This document shows, piece by piece, positions 13,301-22,734 of a stretch of 64,000 bases of DNA. Where the stretch lies: positions 64,574,590-64,638,589 of the forward strand of contig CM036759.1 of assembly GCA_020796225.1 (NCBI GenBank). The letters run 5' to 3'. Within the stretch, counting starts at the first letter, position 1. Every line of letters starts with the position of its first letter. Under the pieces are notes generated by a model. It was not told where the DNA came from and did not search any database. It was given only the letters and a program-made list of their open reading frames with translations. This DNA is from Arion vulgaris (lineage: Eukaryota; Mollusca; Gastropoda; Stylommatophora; Arionidae). The position numbers and the translations under genes were made by a program.

Positions 13301-15686
13301 CTGCAGGATGTGTTTCTGTCTGACATAAACACTGTGCAGTCTGAGCAGGCTTTATTTGGTGCATGTAATGGTTGTGCAATGTCATGTTCTTGGGCAAAAG
13401 ATTGTTGTGTGTGCTGCTTTCAGTTTACACTGTTTATGAAATGCACACAAAAGCCTGTTCTAGAAATCTTGTTATCCTGACGCTGTGAGGCAAAACAGAA
13501 TTAGAGAAAAGAAGAAGATATTTCATGATAGAACAAAGTAAAATATATCAACATACAGCAGGGCACACAGAGTGTTTTATCATGTGGCTGGTTGTGTTCA
13601 ATATATGGACACAAGATGATAAAATAACCATTCCTCTTGTTCTTGTTCAATGTCTGCACAAGTCGGGTTCTCTGGAAGTATGTTTCCTTTGTTAGTTCAT
13701 CGAGGCTTCTAAACAGCTTTGCATGGTGCAATGACGATACTCCAAACTGAAACTGTGCATGGATGTTTGTCTCTATTGGGCAGTGTTCTTTCCGCAGTTG
13801 ATTCAGCAGGCGACAATTTTGCAGGATGTGTTCAGTTGTCTGTCTACATGCACATGGTGATGAAACAAGTCTTATCTGTGCAGGTGTCTGTTCAGTCTAT
13901 TATTGTGTCCAGTTCTGAGTCGAACCAATATCACCTGTCTTGCTCTATCTAGATCAAAATAACTAATAAAATATACCTTTCACCACAGAGATCTTTCCCA
14001 TTGAGCTCATAGACTGCATCATCAGCATCTCTGTAGTCATCAAATTCCTGCAACAAATATTTGTAATTGTGGTTTACCATCACAATGTCGATCTGTAACA
14101 CAAAATTATACTGAAATAATAACCATTTATCTCTCGAACGATCCTTTTCTGCCATTTTTATCATTCTTATTGTGATATATAAACAGCCTTTGCCAAGAAC
14201 GTTTGTTTTACGTCACAATCTTCAGTACCATTTGGAGCTCTAGTGCTTTTCCTTCGACGAAATGTCCGATTTCAACCAGCGTTTATTGGGTTCACTCTTT
14301 GTCAGCCTTTGACTGTCCCCAGCCTACCTGCAAGGCAGCAGGTTACTATTTTCTTTTAGGGTAGTGACCCTTAGACGACCTACCCTCACGGGCTGTTGAG
14401 CGTCATCTGCCCAGGTTGCCAATCTTTTTGTGGACTACTTGGTTTTCCTTCCGTCCAGTTTTGTGTATGGTTTGCACCGCTAGTCTTTGCCCCCAATCTA
14501 ACTACAAGGTAGTAGTAATTCCCTGCGAGCAGAAACATGCACTGGAATCAAGCCTCTGCTGGGTTTTCCAGTTTTTCTGCATATTTGGGTGGTCCGCTCA
14601 CCCCTACCAACCCGTGTATCGTCCGCATGTGTGTTCGCTCTCCCCTGGTGCCTGCCCCACCATTACCATCAGTTCTCACCATGCTCACATTCCCATGCCT
14701 CTAGGCTGTCCGTACACAGGGCTCCACACCTCCAATTTTTGTCCTATGTGGGCCCAGTGCACTCATCTCGGGCCAAAGTTTTGTTCCACACTGCCCACGT
14801 CTCTTCTTTGGATGCACCCCTCATCCCTTGTTTATCCGTTCAGCTTTTCCCATCGGCCGGGAGAGATGTGCATTAGTAGTCACTCAGAGATACCACTTGT
14901 CTGTGTTGTGAGCGGATCTCATCCAACTTGACGTCTGCATCTCTACTTATACCATAATAGCTCTCCCTCGATCCCTACCTGCTTAGCTAGATAGGAACCA
15001 ATGTCTGCTACCAGGGTCACCACATGAAGGTGGGGTAGTATCTTGATTAGTGCCAGCTCACTAATCCTGGTGCGGTGTTGTCCCTATGCGTCTTTGACCC
15101 CTAATAACCATATGACACTTCTCTTCTACCCTTTACTTCTTTATCTACAATTATTCATTATATATTTTGGGGTCCCCGCACCTTCTGGCTCACGTAAGGG
15201 AATGAACCCCTCTCATTAGTCAGATTTTTGTCTTTCCAGTCCCTCAACCTTATTACTTAGGAGACAGCCCCCAAAAATAATGCAAAATCAGATGTGCTTG
15301 TCTGTATGATCATGACTGCAAAACTGGAGTGTAAATCACATACTGACCAGAAAGAGTGGTTTTACAAGTGATTAATGTAGAGCACACAGAGAAAAAGACG
15401 GAAGTATCCTATGAAGAATGACCCTTCGCAAAGTTATTTAAAGATTGTTGGACCTTGCATGACATTGTGTCCGCCATCATCTGCTTTGTTAGCCCGTGTT
15501 CAAAGATACTTATCAGTGACTTAGCAAGTGAGACAAACTAGAAAGGAAAATAAATTCACTCACAACAAAGCCGTAACCATTTTTCAGCATGACGTCTCGA
15601 ATTCTCCCATAACCTCTGAAGAATCTTTCAATGTCTTTTTCTCTTGCATGATACGACAAACGACCAATGTAGACTCTGGTGCCCAT
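4116..15686 (-). CDS. SRSF4/5/6-like: SR splicing factor, SRSF4/5/6 (B52) group, whole coding span
   Basis: Nuclear pre-mRNA splicing regulator: two RRMs bind exonic enhancers and an RS domain recruits spliceosome parts. Coding exons on the minus strand are 15564-15686, 13977-14047, then 12483-12587 or 12646-12723, 10393-10462, 6629-6702, 4848-4961 and 4116-4334; all junctions have GT/AG and matching phases. RRM1 begins [10 protein letters not shown] (RNP2 VYIGRL) and has RNP1-like NGYGFV; RRM2 carries the SWQDLKDYMR signature typical of two-RRM SR proteins. A Gly/Arg-rich hinge lies between the RRMs. With the usual third exon and the final-exon frame corrected the protein would be about 258 residues, near SRSF5 length. 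The RS domain is split between two frames (see findings). Which of SRSF4, 5 or 6 is closest cannot be told here, and invertebrates usually have one such gene. Confidence 0.93.
4848..4961 (-). CDS. SRSF4/5/6-like: SR factor exon 6 (end of RRM2)
   Basis: 114 nt encoding [20 protein letters not shown], then [18 protein letters not shown]. The [19 protein letters not shown] stretch is a hallmark of SRSF4/5/6. Donor GTTAGT, acceptor GACAG. Confidence 0.94.
5290..5690 (+). mobile_element. LINE-B3 fragment with LINE-B1 nested in it
   Basis: LINE-B3 text (QDCPSL-like, TLRDK.EGLKHT) stops near 5435, LINE-B1 3' text fills about 5438-5620, and LINE-B3 resumes with CTGTTTATGACACGTACTGG. No clean duplication found. 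It lies downstream of exon 6 in the minus-strand reading, within the intron between exons 5 and 6. 4371-4800 and 5700-5990 hold nothing clear. Confidence 0.55.
6000..6232 (-). mobile_element. SINE-5, tRNA-derived
   Basis: The minus strand starts with a tRNA-like head: CTGTGGCTTAGCGATAGTGAG (A box) and GGTTCAAACTCC (B box), then a shared body ending in CCTGTAAAGGATATGCCA. Other copies are at 52435, 54535 and 62748. 6233-6460 holds a different repeat also seen near 44030 and 47180. Confidence 0.75.
6629..6702 (-). CDS. SRSF4/5/6-like: SR factor exon 5 (RRM2 core)
   Basis: 74 nt encoding [20 protein letters not shown] then HRNEG. Together with exon 4 it forms the SWQDLKD heptapeptide on helix 1 of RRM2, which defines the two-RRM SR proteins. 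Donor GTTAGT. Confidence 0.94.
7190..7330 (-). mobile_element. SINE-7 fragment
   Basis: Shares GAATTCAG.TGTAGT, GCATGAAGTCTTGCTTTCC and TTATCAGTG blocks with 10140, 39180, 41885 and the full copy at 30370. 6703-7190 is AT-rich with nothing seen. Confidence 0.5.
7800..7985 (+). mobile_element. LINE-D 3' fragment
   Basis: Ends GCACCCATGGACATGTC...GCAATGAAGATGTTCCAAACTGAA, the LINE-D terminus with an ACTGAA-type tail. 7490-7800 is probably also retroelement-derived but not assignable. Confidence 0.55.
8214..8300 (+). repeat. Two-copy 45-bp tandem duplication
   Basis: GGAATTGATGTGT.TACT.CC is repeated at 8214 and 8259 with a few changes. 8300-10480 has no gene and few confident repeats; 8740-9250 is GC-rich text that I cannot assign. 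Confidence 0.6.
10393..10462 (-). CDS. SRSF4/5/6-like: SR factor exon 4 (start of RRM2)
   Basis: 70 nt. With the split AAG codon it encodes [20 protein letters not shown] then VSWQ, almost identical to family members at the start of RRM2. Donor GTATGT, acceptor TCTAAG. Confidence 0.94.
10480..11175 (+). mobile_element. LINE-B1 RNase H and tail
   Basis: Contains [20 protein letters not shown] and [20 protein letters not shown], an RNase H domain where the usual GN.RAD is damaged, followed by [19 protein letters not shown] and [11 protein letters not shown]. Stops break the frame. It lies just upstream of exon 4 in genomic minus order. Confidence 0.8.
11408..11985 (+). mobile_element. LINE-A1 3' fragment
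   Basis: Reads [56 protein letters not shown] and RWMQDVTD, ending in AGGGACAAGCTATTTGATGAT. Interrupted by stops. 11990-12420 has a local duplicated AT-rich stretch also seen near 52725. Confidence 0.8.
12483..12587 (-). CDS. SRSF4/5/6-like: SR factor exon 3b (canonical RRM1 beta4 and Gly/Arg hinge)
   Basis: 105 nt, TTCAG acceptor and GTAAGC donor. It encodes [15 protein letters not shown], then a Gly/Arg hinge with [22 protein letters not shown] matches the end of RRM1 in SRSF4/5/6, so this is the canonical form. Confidence 0.9.
12646..12723 (-). CDS. SRSF4/5/6-like: SR factor alternative exon 3a
   Basis: 78 nt with a TTTTTCAG acceptor and GTAAAC donor. It starts and ends in the same phases as exon 3b and encodes [13 protein letters not shown], then [18 protein letters not shown] replaces the RRM1 beta4 strand (VSVEH in exon 3b), but the hinge has no GGR repeats. 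It can splice in frame between exon 2 and exon 4, or as a cassette before 3b. Homologues of this exact exon are not known to me. Confidence 0.75.
12890..13490 (+). mobile_element. LINE-A2 fragment with antisense LINE-B2 inside
   Basis: LINE-A2 text ([30 protein letters not shown]) runs to about 13147, LINE-B2 minus-strand 3' text fills 13148-13428, then LINE-A2 resumes with TTTATGAAATGCACACAAAAG to its end. Confidence 0.7.
13615..13960 (-). mobile_element. LINE-B1 3' fragment
   Basis: The minus strand reads the LINE-B1 tail ([36 protein letters not shown]). It is split by a 29-bp LINE-D piece. Confidence 0.7.
13727..13755 (+). mobile_element. 29-bp LINE-D 3' end insertion
   Basis: TGCAATGACGATACTCC plus AAACTGAAACTG, the LINE-D terminus and tail, flanked by TGCATGG at 13720-13726 and 13756-13762. 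The LINE-B1 frame reads across once it is removed. Confidence 0.7.
13977..14047 (-). CDS. SRSF4/5/6-like: SR factor coding exon 2 (RRM1 RNP1 to alpha2)
   Basis: 71 nt between a TTGCAG acceptor and a GTATAT donor, phase 0 to 2. It encodes [20 protein letters not shown] then CGE(R), completing RNP1 and helix 2 of RRM1. The last codon (AG|A) is finished by either of the two alternative third exons. Confidence 0.93.
14141..15125 (-). mobile_element. R3 element, copy 1
   Basis: About 1 kb, GC-richer than its surroundings, aligned block by block with 18916-20208. The minus strand starts near GGTCAAAGACGCATAGGGAC and ends near ACGTTCTTGGCAAAGGCTG and a T-to-A-rich tail. The long open frames in it are not conserved between copies. 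Confidence 0.65.
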
Positions 15687-15687
15687 T
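15564..15687 (-). CDS. SRSF4/5/6-like: SR factor first coding exon (RRM1 beta1 to RNP1)
   Basis: The start codon is at 15686-15684, one base after a CAG acceptor, so at least one non-coding 5' exon lies upstream. It encodes 41 residues: [10 protein letters not shown] (RNP2) through a loop to MLKNGYGFV (RNP1 start). The exon ends in phase 0 at a GTGAGT donor. Confidence 0.93.
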
Positions 15688-15944
15688 CTGTTCAGAATAA
15701 AATGTTATGTTTTATGAAGTTAAATTTGCTATGTCTTATGCTACAAGCATGTCATTACAATTAAGTCTAAAATATGAAACCGCAAGTTATTTGGTTTCAA
15801 AAATAAATTAAGAATTTTCAATTCCAATGTTGTATCAATCCAAACATATGTCAGCGAGAGTTGGAAAATGACTAAAGATATAGAAAGCAAGTTGAATGCA
15901 TTTGAAAATAGTGATCTGTGAAAAATAATGAACATAAAATGGGA

Positions 15945-16235
15945 TGAATTCAGGAGAAGTGATGAAATTAGAGAAATGTCTTGTCAACCACTAGAAACAA
16001 CTGTTATAAGGAGAAGATGGAGATATGTTGGGCATACCTTGAGAAGAAATGATTAAAGAATACAAAGCAGGCACTGAAGTGGAAGGCAAAGGGTTCAAGA
16101 AAGAGGAAGCCCTAGGTAAACCCTGAAATAAACTTTACTGAGGCAAGAAATATCGGACTCAGTTCCATGTAAGAGATTGAGAGAGAGTTGCCCAGGACTC
16201 ATGTAACAAATAATGATACGAGAGGAATGTTTGTA
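15945..16235 (+). mobile_element. LINE-R (RTE-like) C-terminal fragment
   Basis: Encodes KWDEFRRSDEI, ETTVIRRRWRYVGHTLRRND and traces of EIS..P. The RRRWR.(I/V)GH.LR motif is common at the end of RTE-type ORF2. Confidence 0.7.
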
Positions 16236-16274
16236 TGTATGTCACTACAATAATACATCATCTTTCACTGCTTC

Positions 16275-16515
16275 AATCAATTTCTTTGAATGCTTCATAT
16301 CGACCACTTGTTAAACCTCTCTTTGTATGTGACCTGAGTCTAAGAGCGATTGTACATCATGCCAGTTATGTGCCTACAAATAGGCCAGAACATCTGATTT
16401 CTGCAACGCTTTTATTAAATAGGTAGCTTCCTAGGCCCCTACCTCTGTCGTCTTTATGCCCTGCCTTGTAGGTTGCAGTGTTACTATTCTTTGCTACCCA
16501 TGGCAACATACAGTG
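16275..16515 (-). mobile_element. SINE-1 copy
   Basis: Full-length but diverged copy. A LINE-R scrap (CWRRIGHVL) follows at 16600-16665 and a GGA-rich run at 16725-16755. 16760-17900 holds no gene; 17300-17640 is a degraded LINE-A fragment on the minus strand. Confidence 0.75.
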
Positions 16516-17921
16516 GCTTTCAATTTGAGACAATATGTTTTGATAGGAATCAATGTTTTTACACATGCCTCTGGAGTGACTAACATAAATATTTACATGT
16601 GGTTAATATGTGAATCTGAAAATAGATGTTGGCGGAGGATTGGGCATGTCCTAAATGAAAAAAGCAGCCATAGTGTATAATACAGTCATAAAACATGGAT
16701 AGCGAAAAGGGATACTTGGTGTGCGGAGGAGGAGGAGGAGGGGGAGGAGGGGGCTTTGAAGCAGTATTTTTCCATTCGTCCGATATAATTCAGATGTATT
16801 CTTCTTCAAACACAAGAATTATGGTTATCATCCATTTTTCTGTATTTAGCGGGAAAGAGTACTAGCTTTCTTGCAGACCCAGGCTACTACAACAACTCTA
16901 AGCATGTAGTGTTATGCTCAGAGTCAAAGTTACAGAAACTCCTACTCAGGTAGAGTCTATTGGTGACCAATTTATTACCTCTCGTTTCTAGCGCTGTAGA
17001 TGCTCTAAACACCACTAATTGATCACACTTGTCAATCTGCATGTGATTATAGTCCAAAGAGCAAATTCCACTGAGAATTGTTCTAAACAACCTCTATGTG
17101 AACTGTGTAATTTACGCCAGAAGAGTACTGAGCGACCGCCTGCACGAACAGGAGAGATACGACCATACAGCGATGGTGGTACACTGTCCAGGTGTGACAC
17201 ACTCATGACACACTGAGCTAAATTGAAATTCATTCATTATCATGATTGGATACAATTACAATTGATATTCAAATTTGTTTACTGGTCGGTATATTTGCAT
17301 ATCATCATCAAGATCGTACTCTTTTTAGGATGTTCTCTTTGTAGCGCATCTGAAATTCACAGTCTCTAGCTACTCAGCGATGGTCATATTCATGTTTTCT
17401 TTATTATCTTGTAGCCATCATCTTCTTGGTCTGCCTTTGCGTCCTGGGACCCTGCCCTCTAATATTGTTCTTCTAGGGCCCTCATGACGCTTGATGTGAC
17501 CAAAGTATCTAATATTTCGTATAGTATGTTGTTTATCAGCCAATTGTGTTTAACATTCCGTCTTTTTTCTGCCCATGGTATTCGTAGGATCTTTCTGTAG
17601 CATTTAGTTTCTAAGTACTGGATTTTCGTGATTGTTTTTGTGTATCATTGTATCAATTGTATGGTCCATGATTAACAACCATAAGCCATGATCAGTAGCC
17701 ACTGGAAAAATGCATATATGAAACACAAATATTAAACATTAATTTATTGAAATGTGTGAAAGTTTATTTAAAAAGAAAACAGTTCTATCAATGCGTCATT
17801 GTGAATGTTATTGTAGTTCATGTGCTGAATCTACGTCCGTATTATCATATATTATGATTCATCAATATTGTCATATCTTCTTCTTCTCTTCCACCATTTC
17901 TTCTTTATGGAAGTGTTGGGG

Positions 17922-18173
17922 GTCTTCTTCTTCTTCTTCTTTGCGTTCGTTCTTTACGACCAATTTTAATCACTCTTTGTGATATGTTTGATCTTTGCCA
18001 AGAACGTGATACGTTGCACATTGGTGGTAGGTCCATAGACTTTACACGTTTAAGTTTAAGACGTGCATCCGATTTCAGCCAAACCTCCTTAGGCTCCTCT
18101 TACGACATGCGTGGCAGGTAGCAATGGTTCTATTCTTTACACCCCAAATTTGGGCCCTGGTAACCACTCGGGT
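17922..18173 (-). mobile_element. SINE-2, complete, with target duplication
   Basis: 252 bp flanked by AGTGTTGGGG at 17912-17921 and 18174-18183. The minus strand starts CGAGTGGTTACCAGGGCCC, has CATGTCGTAAGAGG in the head and ends GAACGCAAAGAAG with extra AAG units. 18184-18626 is mostly unassigned. Confidence 0.85.
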
Positions 18174-18626
18174 AGTGTTGGGGTGAAACATGGTGATTTT
18201 GTCTTGTGTGTGCTTTTTTAAGGCACTTTGTTGTTAGTTTGTAATTGTGTTAACTTTGTAATGACTGTCGAGTTTCTGTTCGGATCCTGGTTCCGTTGAG
18301 TTCAAAAAATTTAAAATGTGTTGAAGTGTATCGCCACAGCGGTCGAATTAGTTTAATTTACGTGATTAATGAGGTCAATATGTTGGACAAAACGTTATGT
18401 CCCTACTTGTCTGACTGGTGAAAAGGTAACTACACCGTGAAGGAAGTTATGTTATGTGCGGCCATTTTTATTCTCGGCAAACTGGATACCGACTAAATTT
18501 CGAAATAATACATCCGTTGAATTGACTAAACAAAGTCTCATATAAGAAACAGTTGCAAGATAAAATGATTTTTCATGCAGTATATTAAAAGAAGATCCTT
18601 CGAATCAATAAACAACATACGCCTAC

Positions 18627-18790
18627 CTGTAAAACAATGGTTCATCAACACTTCAGGAATGTCAACGTTAAAGTGATATGGCGCCTAAAAATCAACCAAG
18701 CACAAGACCCAGCATGCACGAACACTAATAATGTGCGAATAGTAACTATTCATCACTCGAATATCTATTATGGTCTATCTGGATGCGAAA
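18627..18790 (-). promoter_or_regulatory. Candidate 5' UTR exon and promoter of the SR factor gene
   Basis: The first coding exon begins one base before the ATG, so a non-coding exon must lie upstream. The only repeat-free stretch nearby with a good minus-strand donor (ACAG|GTAGGC at 18627/18626) is here, and it has more CpGs than its surroundings. An upstream ATG lies in it. The exon start cannot be placed. Confidence 0.35.
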
Positions 18791-18819
18791 GTACGTAACA
18801 GTATTCGTTACTTTATCTC

Positions 18820-20255
18820 TGTTATTGATTGATTTATTGATTGATAGACCATCATCATTGCACTTCGGTGAGTAACCATGTGTGCTCCGATCTCTTTCTT
18901 ACACAGGAAGATCTCTCTCGATTGTTTTTGTTTTTTTCGCCATTTTTATCAGTCTTAATGTGATATATAAACAACCTTTGCCAAGAACGTTTACTTTACG
19001 TCACAATCTTCAGTACCATTTGGAGCTCTAGTGCTTGTCCTTCGGCGACGTGTCCGATTTCAACCAGCGTTTACTGGGTTCGCTCTCCGTCAGCCTTTGA
19101 CTATCCCCAGCCAACCTGCAAGGCCGCAGGTTGCCATTTTCTTTTAGGGTAGCGACCTTTAGACGACCTACCCTCCCGGGCTGTTGAGCGTCATCTGCCC
19201 AGGTTCCTTTGTGAACTACTTGGTTTTCCTTCCGTCCAGTTTTGTGTACGGTTTGTTCCGCTAGGCTTTGATTGTCCCCACTCTAACTACAAGAGAGTAG
19301 TAGTTCCATACGAGCGGAAACTTGCCTGCCCGGGATTCAAGCCTCTCCTGGGATTTTTAGTATTTCTGCACCTTTTTCGTGGACCGCTCACCCCTACGCC
19401 TGCCGCGCCCTCTCTTCGCTACACCATCAGCGATATAACCAATAAAAGGTTCGCCTTAGGTTGAAAGGGCGTGCCTCGGCTTAAAGAGGCTTTAATCCCC
19501 TACTAAACAAACAAACAAAAACACGTATGTCCACTGTTGGACCCACCTGTGCATCGTCCGCATGCGTGCTCGCTCTGCCTTGGTGCCTACCCACTATTTC
19601 CATAATTCTCACCTTGTTCACATTCTCCAGGCTGTCCGATGATGAGCTCAACTCGGTCTTCACCTACTCTCCGAGTTTCGCCCTATGTGGGCCCACGCGC
19701 AACTCGACTCGCCCCCTCCTCCTCAGAGCTCCGAGTCTCGCCCTATGTTGGTCCATGTCTCTACTCTGCATGCACCTCTCATCCCCGTATGTTTATTTAT
19801 TCGGCCCCCACCTCAGAGCTCCGAGTTTCGTCCATTGGGCCCACGCATAACCCAACTCGGAGCCCCACCTTCGAGTTTCACCCCACGTGGACCCACGACT
19901 CTTCTCTGGATGCACCTTCATCCCTTTTTGTTTATCCGTTCAGCTTTTTCCATCGGCAGGGATAGACGTGCATTAGTAGTCACTCTTGGATTCCGCAAGT
20001 CTGTGTTGTGAGCGGATCTCATCCAACTTGACGACGTCTGCATCTCTACTTATACCATAGTAGCTCTCCCTTGATCCCTACCCGCTTAGCTAGACATGAG
20101 CCAATTTCTGTTAACAGGGTCACCACGTGGAGGTGGGGTAGGATCTTGATTAGTGCAAGCTCACTAATCCTGGCGCGGCGTTGTCCCTATGCGCTTTGAC
20201 CCCACAGTAAGATCTCAACTGCAGTGCACGAACTCTGTAACACCGGCGAGGGTCT
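18820..20255 (-). mobile_element. SINE-4 copy split by R3
   Basis: SINE-4 sequence lies at 18820-18915 and resumes at 20209-20255 (GCAGTGCACGAACTCTG). The gap is exactly the R3 element. Confidence 0.75.
18916..20208 (-). mobile_element. R3 element, copy 2, with target duplication
   Basis: 1293 bp flanked by AAGATCTC at 18908-18915 and 20209-20216. The minus strand ends in an A-rich tail, so it was retroposed. It may be an internally deleted LINE: the 5' part looks like a LINE leader, and the 3' part shares its tail with SINE-2. Confidence 0.75.
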
Positions 20256-20264
20256 GTGATGTTT

Positions 20265-20345
20265 TGTTTGTTTCGTTCGTTCTTCTCTACCATTTTTATT
20301 ATTTTTATTGTGATATACAAACAGCTTTTGCCAAGAACGGTTAGA
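20265..20345 (-). mobile_element. SINE-2/R3-type 3' tail scrap
   Basis: TTGCCAAGAACG and GTGATATACAAACAG match the subterminal part shared by SINE-2 and R3. Confidence 0.5.
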
Positions 20346-20465
20346 ACGTTGCGCCCTCGTTAAGCCGTTACTAGTGTGGGACGAGCGCATCCGAAGTTTT
20401 CGGCCTTCGGAAGTGTTCGAGTCTGCCCTGCCGGCAGTCAAACACTTTCCAGACATCGAGAGTAC

Positions 20466-21150
20466 ATTTCTCTTGAATGATCCGTTTATCGCGGTATATT
20501 TGGGCTTGGATCTACGCCAAAGAGCCTTTTGTACTTTGCAGCCTTTTTGACTAAGTGCGGCATTCCTTTTGCATCGTATGAAGAGCCAGAGTCAACTATA
20601 ACCTGGGGCCTTCGGACTCAGGTAAGAGTTATGGAAAATCAGACCCCAACTACACCACGTGACCTCGAATTCCAGTATTGGTGTATATAGACAAATTCAT
20701 TTTAAACTCAACACAAAATGCTGAATCGAAATTATATTATCCAACAATTTAAGTTTAACAATAAGGAATATCAATATTATGAATATTTTTCAGCAATAAA
20801 TAACCATAGACTCACAGAATTGAGTAAAATTGCATAAAAACTTGCAGTGTTCTATCAAACATCTATATTTTCCAGCCACCTTTTCTGATCTAGGTCAGGG
20901 AACACCCACTCAGTTGTCTGGCCTAGTTATCTAGAGTTGGCTGTGGATGAGAACTCTTTAATGATCTTTTTAATTCCGTATATTTTGGCTTGGATCTACA
21001 CCAAAGAGCACTTACTGCTTTACAAATTTACTGACTGGGTGAGTTCCGGTTTAGGAACCTTAATAACCCTTCTAGGACTAGTCATTGGAACGGCTGCTTC
21101 GTGTGTTCATTGCTCTGTAACGATCATTTTTCGACGCATATTTGGTCCCT
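20466..21150 (+). repeat. R6-R5-R6 repeat cluster
   Basis: The R6 block TTGGGCTTGGATCTACGCCA occurs at about 20500 and again near 20985, with an R5 copy (20625-20935) between. R6 also occurs twice at 44680-44970 in reverse. Class unknown. Confidence 0.55.
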
Positions 21151-21423
21151 GATGTAATTTGGAGATGGTGAAGATATTTTTGTCGGAATTTTATTATAAT
21201 TTATTTCTCATGAATTTTCCATCCTGCTCTTCTCGATTTTGAACTGTCAAATGGTTGTTTACGTGCTCAACTTGAACACAGGACCTTTAACATTAATGTC
21301 ACAAGCTCTGCCGTTCCAACAAGAAAATTTGCTTTACTTGATATTTACTTCCTTATTATATTTGTTGATTTATCAGGTAGAACAGATTAGTGTTGCTAGT
21401 GGTTTCGATACATTCGTCTTCTT

Positions 21424-22550
21424 CTTAAGCTCCATATCGGTCTCTTGTTAAACCACTCTGTGTGATTTGTATGTGATATGAGCTTAAGAGCGATTGTACG
21501 TTGTGCCAGTTATGCGCCTACAAGTAGGTCAGCTCATCCAATTTCTGTGACGCTTTTTATTTACTAGGAGGACAGTTTACCTAGAACCCTACCTCAGTCG
21601 CCTCTTCAGTTATCAGTTATATGAGGACTATCATCATAGCACTCCGGACATGTCCATAGGTGCTCCGATCTCCGCCTCAGCAAATCCAGCAGCGTCAGCG
21701 ATCCAACAAGCCAGTTCGATGTTGATTAATCAATCTCTTTGCATATTTAGTATGTCGTTCGTTTCGGGCTGCACCAATATTGACACCCATCTCTTTTAAT
21801 CGGGTCAGCGAGTGGCATTCACAGCCCTGAAACTCCTCTGTTCGGAAAGACTCTCAATGCGTGAAGAATGTCACTTCGATCCATTGCAGCTCCTCTGATA
21901 TTGTAGCTAAGCCAGCCAATCTATCAGCTCGTTCATTACCCCTAACTCCTGGCATGCCCAGGGACAAAAATAAAGGTGATTTCTCTGATCATTGTCTGTA
22001 CCAGTACCTCCACCAGTTGCGTCTCACCATACCTCATTCGACTTTACGAATCATGCTCATGGAGTCACTGAGAATGAAAATACGAGAGTAGTTGTGAGAT
22101 ACCAACTGGTTCACCGCCTCCGTAACCACCCGAACCTCCATTGTCAAGCTACTTGTGGTTGTTGCGTAGGCCCCGCTGGCCCCTCTTATTATTTTTCCTC
22201 CTGAGCGTGCTGAAAAGCCCACGCACAGCGTTGTTGACGAATGACTGAACCATCGGTGTAAATAACTACATCTGTGTCATTGATAATGTCATTCAAGAGA
22301 GCCTCCACCTCCACGTTTAGCAGTGATAGATTATTTGGTTCGCAGTTTTTCTTAATAGATGTAATAACGGTGAAACAGTCTGAAATTGAGGTGGCACAGC
22401 AATCCATTCCTCTCCTGTTTCAATTCCGGAAGGATCACATATTCTTCTCACCTATACAGAATAGGAGTCGCCTCTTACGACATGCTTTGTAGGTCGCAGT
22501 GGTACTATTCTTTGCTCCCTTGAGAGTTCCTGTAACATACGGGTGACCGT
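21424..22550 (-). mobile_element. SINE-1 copy split by LINE-D
   Basis: SINE-1 sequence at 21424-21606 stops inside the conserved GTCGCCTCTT block and resumes at 22466-22550. A LINE-C scrap (GCAACTGCTACTAGACAGCA) follows at 22575-22615. Confidence 0.85.
21607..22465 (-). mobile_element. LINE-D insertion with RNase H, target duplication
   Basis: 859 bp flanked by AGTCGCCTCTT at 21596-21606 and 22466-22476. The minus strand reads DVVIYTDGSVIRQQRCAWAF, TTTSSLTMEVRVVTEAVNQL and FILSDSMSMIRKVE, the first RNase H motifs, then a damaged C-terminus. The 3' tail repeats ATAACTG. Confidence 0.85.
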
Positions 22551-22734
22551 ATGAGCGATGGTAGAATTGCAAAGGATATTCTATATGGTCAACACGCAAC
22601 TGCTACTAGACAGCATGGCCGCCCATTCTTCTTCTCTTCCACCTTTTACTTCTTTAATGAAGTGTTGGGAGGGGGCGTAGTGATCTGTGTGTGCTTGTGT
22701 TAAGGCACTTTGTAAGTTAATATTCATTTTTTAA

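Noticed and set aside
14416..14931. 171-aa open frame, Cys/Pro-rich
   Set aside because: Lies antisense in R3, and the frame is not kept in the other R3 copies.
19527..20011. Overlapping 107-108 aa frames
   Set aside because: Three overlapping frames in GC-richer R3 sequence; none is conserved in copy 1.
21992..22492. Plus-strand frames of about 70 aa
   Set aside because: Shadows of the minus-strand LINE-D RNase H.
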